Assembly (NCBI GenBank): GCA_022113835.1
Contig: JAILWY010000007.1
Span: 8,471,001-8,535,000 of the forward strand
Length of the DNA: 64,000 bases
Direction: 5' to 3'
From: Atopsyche davidsoni
Taxonomy: Eukaryota > Arthropoda > Insecta > Trichoptera > Hydrobiosidae
Shown: positions 26,901 to 39,432 of the stretch, piece by piece
How positions within the stretch are numbered: the first letter of the stretch is position 1
Layout of the letters: each line of letters starts with the position of its first letter
Translations under genes and position numbers: made by a program
The notes under the pieces: model-generated
Database searches by the model: none
What the model was told of the DNA's origin: nothing
What the model saw: the letters and a program-made list of their open reading frames with translations, nothing else

Positions 26901-29900
26901 TGATGCGCCGATTCTTCCGCGTTTCGATGAGACCCCGGAATCTCTATCAGTTCAAATCTTGCAAATGTTCAAAATACTTTTGAATATGTTAGAACAAACG
27001 TCGATTGATGATTCCAAAACCTTGGGATTCGATGAGGAGAACGCGCTTATCGGGTAGTGCCGTGAGCTCGCGTCTCGGCAGGGCGGCGGTCGCGCTGCCG
27101 GACGAGTGCAACTAGTGACCGGTAGTGGATCCAACGTGAGCAATCAAATGTTGTAAGTCGACAATGCGTTTCCCTTTTTACAGTATAATATACTGTGCCA
27201 AGCTCCCTCTCTGATTTTATTTTGATTTCGTTGTAAGCAAACATTTGTATGTATAGAAAGATATCGTTTCGATATATTGCACTCGACTTGGGTAAAATGT
27301 ATCGGACTGTGAAACATTACGAACAATATATGCAAATATGTATACACACAATGCAATACTTAAATACTGTATATGCCCCGAGTTTGTAAATCGATGTACC
27401 GATGTGAGAGGACAAAACACCAGGTCTAATGAAAAGTGAAATTGATCGTCGGCTCTCTGCGCCCGGCGTTTCCTTGCGTACCGAGTGAATATTCAAATGA
27501 GGTGGAATTATATTATTATATCGATAAATCATCCGGCTAAATGCGGAGATGAGATAATTCCGATGATTGCCATTTCCATAAATAACTCTGTTGTCAATGG
27601 GCCGAGCTTCGGACGACTTCGTGCATTTTGCGTATGCAAATTTAAACGATACAATCATCCGTATCTGTAACCGCCGATTCAGATTTATTATTAAATTAAC
27701 GCAATAGCGATTCAATAATCTAAACATATCTAATGAAACACTCGATTTACGAGCAGCGCAGGACACTCGCCCGTTTCGAAGTATGCTGCGTAGCCTATGT
27801 ACTGTAATTCGGGATGTCAAAACAGGGCGTCCAATATAATCCGATGAAATGATTTTTATGCGACTTTTTGTGTTTCAACTCCATGTTTTAAAATTTGAGG
27901 TTCAGTTGATGGTCAACGCTGGTAAAAGAAAAGATCCACAATTTAAATAATTCCACGCTTCCTGATAGCTAAACTGACGCCCCCTGACCTTTACCTTTTA
28001 ACATTCACGATTTAGCTAGCCAAATTACACCCCTAGTTGTATTTATATATTTTTTTTACAAATGGAATATATGTATTTGGATACACGACACGAAAGCGCC
28101 CGGCAGGTAGGACAGCCCGGCGGACAGGCGATCGGAGCGACGGCTGTTGGATCGATGCGGCCGCGCGCGCCGAGTGGCCGCCGCCCTCACTCGAGCCCAT
28201 CGCGAACGATCCCTATTGTTATAACATTAATTAAATATAAAAAGTATCTTATTTTGAAAGCCCGTCGGCTTCGCCACGCGGCTCGAAGTCATTGGATTAC
28301 GTACGGCTTTATTTCCCTCGGTCTCCTTTGATTCGCTGACGGCTAAAGGTCGTCAAGCAGGTCGAGCGTCGGATCGAAAGGGATCGATGCAGGGCTGCAG
28401 CACCAGCCGCCCTGGCCGCGCGGTATCCTGGCGACAATGCATTGTTGATTTCCTTGACGACGCGATATCGTCAATCATGAGCACTTAAATAAAATCTTAT
28501 GATGTTCTCATATTATTCGTCAATAGAGACACGTGCCTTTACAGCTTGGGAAACATTTTCTAAAAAAAAAAAATTATTAGATAACATGCGATTTATAAGA
28601 TTTTATAAGAATTCTCTTTTGTGAAATGTTTCGTCTTTCTTATATGAATAAAAAAAACTTTTCACAGTAGCTGCTTTATTGATTTAGTTGGTAACAAGCG
28701 TTTGACTTATTATCACTAAAATTCAAATGTTACTTAATATTATTCCCCGACACCCGAGATCAGATAATCTGGGAGCTTGGAATTTATACCTCAGACCTGG
28801 AGTCAATCAATATTTTTTTACAATTCGAAAATGAAGAAATTATTAATTGAGATTTTAACACAAATAATGATATCTCGCTCTTATCGCATACCCAGCCGCG
28901 TAAGTAAGTTAGATTCGCGAAATATTGGCTTAGCTTAAAAATTGAAATACGAAGACTGCATTTTAGGTTTTTTTTAATTATAAGAAATTCTCTTCAGTGT
29001 TGGCGCCCTTATCTTTGAAAATAGTAAATTTTATAACGTCTGCTTGTAATTATTATCACTTAAATAGCTTTGTTGACAAGGCCGCAGTCTTACTGATTGT
29101 GTTGTTTTTCTCGGGACCGCGAGCCTCGGTACGAGGACCTATTAGCCTGGCTTGCAAACAAGATAAGTACGCGATTAATTCCGCAGGGGGTAATTTGATT
29201 CAATTTAATGGCATCTGGCTAGATCGGCGAAAACACTAAGCGATGACTATAAACATAAAGGAATGCATCGCCGACTTGATTGCACGCTAATAAAGATTTT
29301 AACTTCCTCGTAGGCGCGAGATGGAGATGAAGGGCTACTTAAGAACGGAACCATTTGTGAAGAGAATGAATTATCTTTGTCATATTTGTAAATATAATCA
29401 GATTGTGAATGTTTCCAAAAAAATTACAGTTCTCTTTTGAACAAAATTCATAAATAATGAAATTGGAGTATCTTAAGGCAAACCTAAGAGCTGACTATTA
29501 ACAGATTAAAGGAATTTTTCAAAAACCCAATATCTGGGACAATCAATTAGTCAGAGTGGGGGACACGAGATGATAGCCAGAAGCTCCGAGCAGGGCTCCA
29601 GTCCTCACTCTGGAGTGTTTGGAAATTGAGTATCAACATCAAGAATAAACAAACCAACCGAACTGTCTTAAAAGTAAGATTTACTACAACCTTTTGTAAA
29701 CTTACAAAATTGAAGGAAAAAAAACGCTGAACGAATAAGAGTCCACGGAGACACGTGCTTGCTGTCACGCGGCTGAATGGACAGCGGACTGGCCATTTTA
29801 AATAAGGGCGTGGCTTTCCAGAACGGACCCTCAAAATCAAGAAGACATGTGGTATTTGACCTTTTTGGACCCCTGCGAGACGACAAGCCAGATGAGGTCT

Positions 29901-30580
29901 GTCTCCGTTTCAGTGAAGCCAAGATGACTTCGAGAAGACGTCTGATGCGTCAATGGGTTGACGAAACCGTGATGGTGCCACAATCTGTAGATGATCGAGA
30001 TGTAGTGTACGGCGTTGATAAAAAGTTAACAAAATAGAAACATCCTTGTGGTAGGTAAAAATAATATAATTCTACGATATGTGTAATTGGAATAGTTTTT
30101 TCATTTATTTATCGATAGTTTATTCTAAAGCGATTCACCCCACTTGAGAGGGCCTGTGTTTTATATCAGCGATATTTTATCGAAGCCAAGATGTTAACGC
30201 CATTCCGCGGCAGTTCATTCTTTATTTACCGGAGGTCTCCGATGGCAATAGAGGGTGACGTGATTTATGCATCCTCGAGAGTGAAGCGGAAGCTTTCTAG
30301 GCAATTGATTGGGTGCTTTAGCGTAAAGGTTGATGCAACACGCCGTCTTGTCAAGCTAATGAAACATATTTGTGTTGTATTTTATCGCTAAAAACAGACG
30401 ATGAGATCAATTTATTTTCATCTATTTTATAAATTCGTATTTTAAATATTGAAGAATACGAAATTAAAATTGCTTTATTACAATGTTGCATCCTAAGTGA
30501 ATGTAACTTTTAGCATATTCCATGTTAACAAAGTATTTTCACATTAATTTTAGTCTGAAATAGAATCGACGAACTTTCGT
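26901..30580. other. non-coding, probable sgg intron 1
   Basis: Mixed composition with GC islands at about 28080-28210 and 28260-28450. The ORF 29777-30037 (plus) overlaps two equally long antisense ORFs and shows no known domain. No gene supported. Confidence 0.45.
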
Positions 30581-30609
30581 TGCTAACCACTGAGCTTATA
30601 AATGTACCA

Positions 30610-30815
30610 TACTGAAATTGCATACATTTTTTTCGACAATTTGTATCGATACAACAACGTCAATACAAATCGATTTCAAAAAAACTGAAACAGGTTTGAG
30701 CCCAATTACATAAGTAAGGGATTCACATGTCAGGGCGGGGATCGAACCGGGAACCCCTCAATAAGAGTCTAATAAAAAAAAAATCTGCACTGATCGATAA
30801 GCCTAGTATGATTTA
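30610..30815 (-). mobile_element. candidate tRNA-derived SINE
   Basis: On the minus strand GGTTCGATCCC, a perfect RNA polymerase III B box, lies at 30748-30738. An A-box-like TCGATCAGTGCAG lies about 60 nt upstream (near 30785-30800), beyond a T-run. The body continues leftward to the palindrome TTGTATCGATACAA at 30641-30654. The boundaries and family are not established. Confidence 0.4.
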
Positions 30816-30953
30816 AGTCATTTCCTCAATAATGTGACGTTTTAAACGCAAAAACGAACGATTGGTAGGTTTTCGCAGTGCGCGTTCAGGGAAATGGCGT
30901 GCTTCAAATTAGTTTACAATCCTAACGTGTCGGATTCAAACCGGTAATGTATT

Positions 30954-30975
30954 AAAAAAAAAAAAAAAAAAAAAC
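30954..30975 (+). repeat. poly-A run
   Basis: About 20 adenines. Just to its left (30932-30942) is a degenerate B-box complement, GGATTCAAACC, which suggests a second SINE relic. Confidence 0.6.
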
Positions 30976-33900
30976 AAGTGGAAGTAAACCGCACCGAGCT
31001 AGCACGCCATGCAGCCGGTGCGTTAGCGAGTTTCCCGGAAGACGAGTGACCTTCGAGCTCCGAGTGCAAGCCGCGATGCCAGGAGTTGAGCCCAGCTCGG
31101 ACGAGAGCCAACAGAGAAGGATCGCACGGAGAGCACGAGCCCCGGCGAGGCGGGCCATTGTGCCCGCAACAAAGGACAGAATGGTGCACCACATTTTTAC
31201 GACGCTTGCAGTTCTTTGTTGCAGGCTTTGAATGATAAAGGATACACATATGTTGCGCGATTCCCGGTGAAGGGGCTCGATACAAAGGAAAAATCCCAAG
31301 TGAACAGTCTACGGACGGAGTCTGTCAATCTGCTTAGCAATAGGGTGACGGTCAAACAGAATGAACATTCCAAACAAACGTTGCGATGATTAAGTAAGAA
31401 AGCGTTGCAAACTGGTGGAAAAGATATCGGTAAAGTTTTTTTTAAAATATTATTTTAACCAATTGTCGATAATATTAAAAGAAAATAGCATAATTTAATT
31501 ATTTCCCATTTTTGAAACGCGGTACCGGAGAGAATGGCTGTGAAGAAAGGGCGCAAGAGATAGGTTTCTCGGACTACCAACCATATTGTTGAAGGCCGCC
31601 TTAATAAACAAGTAAAATTAATATGATTCAAAGTACCTACCAATTTTACGAAGCGCTGTAGAATAATGGGTTAAACAAAAAGGTAACAGGAGTGCAGAGG
31701 AGATTTGTGAATTCTGGGTTCGCTAAAGACACCCGAGTAGCTGGTGTGGTATTACCTCCTGCGTTCTCACGATTAAGTTTTAACGAGTAAATATACAGGG
31801 TAATCAATATATTTGACAGAGAGTACTAGGTGGAATTCCATTTTAATATTCTTAAATAAAATACTTATCGTTACTTACGTTGTCATTATCAAACTGTGTT
31901 TGATAATGCCAACGAGAAAGGTTGACGAAACCGGTCACCAATAAAAAAATCCTTACAACCTTCTATTTCCGTGTGATATTTTACGGTTGGATATATATTT
32001 AAAAAATCTGAATTCAAGAAACTATTTTTTTTTCTTCATATTTGTCATTACATAAATAATTTATAAATTAAAAGCTTTGTTGGCGGAATTCCTATTCTTT
32101 AGGTTGACACGGACGCAGTTTAAAGCGTCTAGGATCAGAAATAGACTTTTGATTAATAATATAATTAATACATTAAACAACAATTTTTTAGCTCCAATCG
32201 TAGTTAAATAGATCGAGATTCCTACTTTAGATTAGAAACCACTAAGTCGGGAGTAATAAAGCGAGTGGAGAAGCAGCCAACACAAGCCAGGGCCGCCCCT
32301 CCCACGGGTGACGTCACGGGGCGCCGGGGTGCAGCGGCGCCGCCCCCGAGACCCACTTGCTCCAGATAGGGGCGGCCGCAGTGCGGTGGACCACCCGCTC
32401 TGGGAATTGTCTCACTGGGACAACGACGTCGATATCGATTAAGGCAACCATACCCCTTGTGCTTTTATTTTATTTATTTTTTGTCGCAACACTAAGCTCA
32501 GTTATATTCCGCGGCCGTATCTTATTAAAAACTATTTTCAAAAGCTGTTATCCGGAGTAACTTTGGCTTGAGACAATTTAAAAAAAAAAAAAAAAAAAAA
32601 AAACATCGCTTTTTGTTTGACAGAAACACTCAAATTAAACGTATTTAATAAAAATGAGATGGTATGTAATCACAGAAATTCATATTCAATCTACTGAATA
32701 CATTTGATTAAAAAGTATTAGACATTTTTTTCAGAGAATATTGATGAAATTATGATGACATGTATTAAGAGAATTCACGAATATCGGAAGTCCACTCTAT
32801 GCACTGAGGTATGCTAAGTGAGGTCCCCGAGTCACATGACGCGGGAGCAGGTGGCGCATTCACGACCGCCGCTCCCGAGGGACGCAAACAAACAAGGTGT
32901 CTCACACGCCCGACTGCATGGCCCGGAATGGCATCTGACTAATGGGGCCAGGGGGTAGTCTGTCGATTCCTTCATTGTTCCGGCGGCTAAGCCGATGCAG
33001 GAACCTGCTTCATTGAATAAAACTAATCGCATTGAGCGAGGTTGTCGAATGCACAAATTACAATGTCATCGCTGTCGGTGCATTTGAATTTTACTATGAA
33101 ACATATAATAATAGTTTCATAGCACGATTCAGGTGTATAAGTCAATTCAAAATTGACGTATTTGCACTACAATGCCATGTACGTTGCCCGTGCATCATTA
33201 TAAATGCTTCATTTACAGTCAAAACGTTAGAGAATGAAATAAATGTACACGGATGACATTAAAAAAATTATTGAGAAACCTTGGACCTGCATAATTTTTT
33301 CAATAGATTCGATTAGTTATATTTTAATTATTAAATACTTTGCGAGATATTTCTGCAATGTCAACGTGCTCATCACTAGATCGATTAACAGAATTTACTT
33401 TCTTAAATAATCTTAAGATTAAGTTAAATATATAGAGAAAAAAACAACGCAGTGGAAGTAGTAATAAAAATCACTCTGCCTCGGCTGCAGTCTATTGAGT
33501 GGAATCCGCGCAAGTAAACGGGGGCACGAAGCAAATGCACGAAGTTAAATAATTTAGAAGGTCTTCCTGATGATGAAGAGGAAGGTGCAGATGCATATAA
33601 TTTGTTCGGGTGTCCTCCCATGCAGGCGCGTGCACTGCTTTCGTGCCGCAAGAGGCGAGGAAGCGGCGAGCTAAAGGTCGGCTCAAACAACTACTCGGGT
33701 GATTGAACCTTACGTATTTTTACACGCGCTCGAAGGCGCAAAACGAAACGTCTTTGAAAATACTCGGGTCTCGAAACGTATCCAGAACTGAACGAAACAG
33801 AAAATGTATTAATAATTACCACTGGCTTATCACTAATCACGCTGCCTAACGATAATTTAGCATAAAGCTAATTTATTCATAGGTACAAAACTATACGAGT

Positions 33901-35233
33901 CAAAAAATATTTTTTAAATTTATTTCAAAATCTGAAGGTACGGGTGACACGAAAACGTATTGATATAAAAAAAACGAGAAGTGTTTTAAAAACGGTTGAA
34001 AAAATATTTTTAAGCTTATTGTTGGTGGTGACATGTTCATTATGGATCGACCTACATTGATTACACGAAAAAAATATTTTAAAAAATATGAAATGCTTAG
34101 ATGTAGAGTGAAATTGCATTTTAATCATACTGTGGTAATTAATCAAATCATGGCAAATCAATAATAAAACTATAAACTGATCATGGTAAAATCCATGTGT
34201 TTTGAAATTATATTTAAAAAAAAACGAGTTTGATACTTTTTTTGTAAAGGTGTATCGACATCTAGGACATAAAATTTATCAGATGTGTTAAAAGATAAAA
34301 CTAATTCTTGGCGATACAGATTTAACAACCTTTACTCAAAAATATTGGGTATAATATAACTTAACAATAATTCTTAAATTTGGACGAATTGCGTAATCTT
34401 ATTTACGAAAATTGATATTAAAAATAAATATATATAAAAGTCAATGCACGAGGAAGTGTTGAATATTCTTTTTTTTTATATATCGCGTTAGATTTCTGAC
34501 ACTTACAAACCGGTGCAATATATAATGAATAAAAATCTATTCTCAATATTTAAGAACTGCTGCAACATTATATATTTTTTATGTAACGCGTTATTTTAAG
34601 GAATAAATATAATTAAAAAATGACATATTTAAACTTTTTAGACTTATTCAATAAATTAGGCAATGGGAGATTTGCACCCGATTCGCAATGACGATACTAC
34701 AAATACGATCCCGATTGTCATATTCAGCAACGAGAGCGAGGGAAGAGGTCTCGACCTGAGCGATGATTTCAGTATGACAAGAGCCATGGGAGATTCGCCC
34801 AAAAAACTATCAGTGGGTTTAACCGCGATGGCGGCGGACACGGCGAGGTTCGGCCGCACAAGATCCGCATAAAAACCTAATCGTCCACCACAAACCCGAA
34901 GGCACGGAGTTCAGGGAGCCGAGACGTCAGCTCCTTCACAACGTCCATTCGATCTGAACTGTCGAGTCGCGGAAACGTTCACGCTCGTCAGATGCCATCC
35001 GTCATCGGCGATCCGGAAAGACGTCCATCGCAGGGCGGAATAATTCTAAAAGAGGCGTGCTGGGCGATTGATTCTGCATTATATCGCGGAGATACGCCGC
35101 GAACGCGAGATGTCCGGCAAAAAGACTTCTTTGTCGAGTTGTGGCACCCCGCGGCCATGTTTAAGAGGTCCGATACGTCACAGCCATAGAAATCACGATG
35201 GCCGACAAAAGGTAGGCTAACCGAGATACTTAC
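30976..35233. other. non-coding, sgg intron 1 proximal part
   Basis: Contains GC islands at about 31000-31170, 32280-32420 and 32830-32960, a poly-A run at 32579-32603, a fold-back repeat copy near 31816-31947, and the CpG-rich area 34660-35233 just inside the sgg intron. ORFs such as 34663-34872 occur on both strands and are unassigned. Confidence 0.5.
31816..31947 (+). mobile_element. fold-back repeat family, partial copy
   Basis: The left part, AGAGAGTACTAGGTGGAATT, and the right part, GGTTGACGAAACCGGTCACC followed by AATAAA, match blocks at 37139 and 37439-37464 in the same order. An internal perfect hairpin (ATTATCAAAC, loop TGT, GTTTGATAAT) lies at 31885-31907. Confidence 0.7.
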
Positions 35234-35318
35234 TGCTGATTTTCAGGCCCCCCAGAGGCGGATTCGGCGGCTGTTTGCTGCCTTCAGCAAACGACGTAGT
35301 CCTGGGGCGTCCAGTCAT
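35234..35318 (-). CDS. sgg: shaggy / GSK3-beta, first coding exon (N-terminal 28 codons)
   Basis: The ATG at 35318 opens MTGRPRTTSFAEGSKQPP and reads on to LGGLKIS, ending at A|GTAAGTAT, a near-consensus donor. The N-terminus is that of GSK3-beta. R4-x-R6-x-x-S9 is the Akt/PKB site whose phosphorylation inhibits the kinase, and TTSFAE is diagnostic. The kinase is the central negative regulator in Wnt/Wingless and insulin signalling. The 85 nt leave one base, which the next exon must complete. No kinase-domain sequence (for example VVATPGQG or NGSFGVV) was found anywhere to the left on this strand, so the rest of the gene probably lies beyond base 1, giving a first intron over 35 kb. The exon is too short to appear as a long ORF. 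Confidence 0.88.
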
Positions 35319-35700
35319 TCTTGTCGGCGTGAAAATAAAACCCAAACGTTCACGAACCTCATAGATCTTTCACATTTCTCGTTACCACCCTTGCACTTGC
35401 ACTAAACTTCCGCACTATAGTGACTCAAAAATCGTTAATTTCACGGTGAAATATCGGATTGCGGTGAACCTACGACTAAATATACAAACAACACAATATT
35501 TACAAACTTGTAGTCGGTTTAAAAAACCATTTCTTCTGAATTACCAACGTTTTACATCATATTTCAGAGAACGACAGAAAACCCCACGAACAATTTTTTA
35601 GATGCTTCAGACATTGACCCATTCGGCTTTGTTCGGCGCTGACTCTGAGACCCGAACTCGCCCGAAGTTGACGTCACGTGTCACTTCCTACGAATACCGC
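35319..35700 (-). promoter_or_regulatory. sgg: sgg 5' UTR and proximal promoter
   Basis: Sequence immediately upstream of the sgg ATG. A full palindromic CRE, TGACGTCA, lies at 35669-35676 and overlaps an E-box, CACGTG, at 35675-35680. GCGCCATCTATCGA follows at about 35708. The start site is not determined; a TCAG-containing stretch near 35630-35650 on the minus strand is a candidate initiator. The island around exon 1 (34660-35340) is much richer in CpG than its surroundings, as expected of a promoter. Confidence 0.5.
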
Positions 35701-36605
35701 TGCTCAGCGCCATCTATCGAGACAACACGCTTTTTTTTCTCCGCTAAATTATTTTCAAAAGGATATCCGGTATCAGAGTATGTGACTAAAATCATTATAT
35801 AAAAATTTAATATATTGCAGTGAATAATAAGGTGTCTTCATTGTTACATCCATAAAAAAAATTTTCAGTTAATATATTTTAATATGTGTGTTTAAAATTA
35901 TTACACAAATTGAATATAAAAATGAAATAATTTAAAATAGGAATAAAGTGAGTTTATTTGTCACAGTCATATAACATTGTTGTTGTAATATCCATCTTTA
36001 ATTTTTTTACACAATATCATTTTTAATCATTTTATATTTTTTTTATTGTGTAACTAAGTGTATTTTCTGGACATCTTTAAATAGTGGAAAAAACAAAAAA
36101 TCTAGCTCCATATATTGATGCAAATACATTCATATGACTCGCAATCCATTGAGGACTGTCACACCAACATTAAGGACATTCAGTTAAAGGTATTCCATTT
36201 AATTAATCAATTCATTTGATTGTGAATATTTACACAGTATACTACATATATTAATTATTAATAACAAATATAAACTTGACATACAATTGAAAAGCATTAA
36301 CTTTGTATTTTTGTTTTATACAGTGATTTTTTTTATTGAAGACATTATTTGCAGTGTTACAATCTTGAGAAATTACAAGATTGTAACATTTTTGTCCAAA
36401 TAAACATAAAAATATCTTTAATGTAATTTTCAGAGTTTCAAGTGGCATTTACAGAAGCCCAGCAGCTGATGCTGATAATTTAGGGTATGTGTGTTATTTT
36501 AAAATTAATATTTTGCTGATATAAGTACCCATTGATTTTTTTATTGCAAAAATTATAATTGAGGTTAATGTTATATCTAAGCTATCAAATAATGTTATAT
36601 GTCGC

Positions 36606-36793
36606 TTAAGCCCTCTAAACACGCAGCGACACAGCTTGCGACTGACTTGAAATAAGCAAATACAGTCCTATTTTACATTGCTTTCTTAGACAAAACCACA
36701 AATAATCACCTGAAATCAAGGCACCCTATCGGCTGATTGCAATTCGTTTGCAAGTTGTGTCGCTGCGTGTGTTGCTGCGTGTGTGCTGCTTTA
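36606..36793. mobile_element. MITE copy C
   Basis: The left end, ACACGCAGCGACACAGCTTGC, is inverted as GCAAGTTGTGTCGCTGCGTG at the right. The right end carries an extra tandem copy of TGCTGCGTGTG. The ends match those of the copy at 60224. The interior is diverged. Confidence 0.75.
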
Positions 36794-37138
36794 AACCGCC
36801 CAAAACTAACAATTTGTGGTGTAACTTAAAACATTCAATACTAATTTCCCAGAATGATGAATTGAATTTAGTAAATGAAACACTGTTTTTTCTTTACTTA
36901 GTTCACATTTATTTGTAGAAGACAGATCATAAATTAGATATTGTATTAAATAGAGCGCACACACATTTCTAATGATAATGGGGTGACAGACAGCAAGGCA
37001 CCTAATGACAAGGCATAACAATTTCAAACCAAATTATATTATTAACACAACAATACTCCAACAAATCTAAATACTTCAACAAATTTATTAATCAAATTAA
37101 TAACTTTATTAATAGTATAAATATATTCAATATTTTTA

Positions 37139-37464
37139 ACAGAAAGTACTTGGTGTAATTCCATTGTTATATTATATATAAAATTCTTTTGTAATTTTTC
37201 TACATGTTTAATTTTACTGGTGACCAGTTTCGCCAATCTGTTATGTTGTCAATATCAAGCGAAGTAAGATTTTGTAAATTATAAGTAAGCAAGTGAAAAA
37301 TTGTTAAAATCAAGTTGACACTTATTGACTTTTTAACAATGTAACGTCAACATGTATTGATACTTCTCCCTTACAATTTGTCACTTGATTACTAATAATT
37401 TACAAGCTCTGACTTCATTCAATAATGGCAATGCAACAGGTTGGCGAAACCAGTCACCAATAAA
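37139..37464. mobile_element. fold-back (MITE-like) element
   Basis: The arms 37216 to about 37318 and about 37345 to 37464 are imperfect inverted copies about 100 bp long (for example ATTGGCGAAACTGGTCACC against TTGGCGAAACCAGTCACC, and TTGTAAATTAT in both), leaving only a short centre. It is preceded at 37139 by AACAGAAAGTACTTGGTG, shared with the 31.8-kb copy. No coding capacity. Confidence 0.75.
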
Positions 37465-39432
37465 TCACAAAAGTATTTTATTTAAAATATTAAAAGTATT
37501 ATTCACTAAAAAGTGTAAAATGTCAGTATTTTGAAATCAATTTAAACATTTTAGTAAACTTAAACATTTTTTAAGTATTTAAACTTATTATTGTTTTATT
37601 TTGTAAAGGTATTTAAATTATTAAGTGAATTTTACTCTTAAGGGATACCATAGTTTTTAATTTTAATATGGTTCTTTTATTGGATTTTTCGTAATTTAAT
37701 ATAATAAATATACGGTCACCTCGCTTGATCACTAAACATTAATTAAATCTTGGTTTGGATATAATGCCTATATTAAATTTTTCAGTAAATGTATCTCTGA
37801 AAATGTAGTGTAAGAATTTTGACGAATTTGTATTATTTATCAGTTAGTTTTATTTATTTATTGTTATATGGTTTTAGTAGAACTGATATGAAAATCCTAC
37901 AGTAACCTTGAAACAGTATTATATATTTGGTTTAGTAGATTTTTGCACTTTTAATTAGTAGTAAAATGGTGTTCATTATTGTATAATATAATATGTAGTT
38001 TGTCACTATGGTGAATATGAAATTATTGAAATGAAAATTCAGTTGACACACACGGGAGAACGAATTGATTTCTTAGGAATGTTATTTTTATGGTAAAACA
38101 TATAAATATGTGCATTTTTTTAAAATGTCACAATAGAATATTTTGATGAGCCTTTTTTCAAGAAATACTATATATAAGTAATTCCTAGTATGTGTAAATT
38201 GTATTGCGATGTTAAAATAAACACCAAAAAAAATGTCCAATATTTTATAAATAAAAATATAAAATATAACTGGAATGATATATTTTATCAAATAAAAAAG
38301 TAGAGTCAGGGAAACGGGTCAAAGAATAAAACAAATAATATTTTAAATAAAAACACATATATTAATTATTAACTTTAAATTAAGGCAACATAACTACAAG
38401 AAAGTATAACACAAATAAATTAAATTTAAATACATTCATGACTGAGTGAAGAGGACTGACTATTTATATTTGTGTTAAGCATTGGACTAACTGGAAAAAG
38501 TATACAAAGGAAAAAATAATACAGCCTAAAAGCAAGGAAAGCACTTTAAGTTTACTTTTCCCAACACAAGTCCTGTGTGGTGTTCCGATTTACACTCAAA
38601 ATTCTTAAGGAATCATCTTAGACAATAGCATCTGTAATGTTACCCAACGTCATCGTTACTGGCCGTCGTTGGTTGTATTTGTACATGTCAGCTCCGTCTC
38701 TTCCTTACGTCCCCACCGGGCCAGTGTTAAATGATAGCGTAACGTGAACAGTAGTCGCATCTCGCAAACGAGGACCCCCACGGGCAGGGCGACCTCGCCA
38801 CAGAATGCGAGAGAAGGGAAGGGCGGCCCCCTAGCGGGGCGGAGTCGGGGAAGGTCCACTTATTGATACGAATACTAACTAGTCACACAATTTCCTAAAC
38901 ATTTTATCATTAAGATAAGTAAATATTGTGGTATAATATGTATACTTCTTCAAATATATATAATATATGATGCATACAATCATTATTCAATAATATATTC
39001 TCTGTTCTAAGTCTAGTTACAATAAAATAATATGTTACAAATGATCCCTCATGTTTAGTATTTCCTTACAAATCACTTAAATAAAAATATTTTCCCTTCA
39101 ATATTAAACTTATGTAATTAATGAGAGAAACCCAGGAAACCGCGTATTGTATTTATAATTATTTTCAATTCCACATTCAGATTAGGTCAGACAGTAATTT
39201 GTGCTGCGAAACAAACGCCCTCCGCGTACATTTCACTTGAGATTACCCAATAAAGGATAAGGTAATCGAGTAGCCGTTTAAACTATCCAGTGAAAAATTG
39301 AAAAGGATGGTATAACATGAGCATCTGGTATACAATATAGTGCATTCGTAACTCCATTTGATATATTACTACAGTCGATATGTTGTCAAATAGATGTTTA
39401 CTCGTATTTTCAAATGAGAGGTTTCCTTCTTC

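Noticed and set aside
29777..30037. 86-codon plus ORF
   Set aside because: Overlapped by two antisense ORFs of similar length, with no known domain.
34663..34872. 69-codon plus ORF near sgg exon 1
   Set aside because: A minus ORF of the same length overlaps it, and the area is a promoter-type CpG island. No family recognised.
36098..36188. Plus-strand segment ending TTAAAG|GTATTC as a partner exon for 36434-36484
   Set aside because: Its only open frame ends in phase 0, which brings a stop codon within the next segment.
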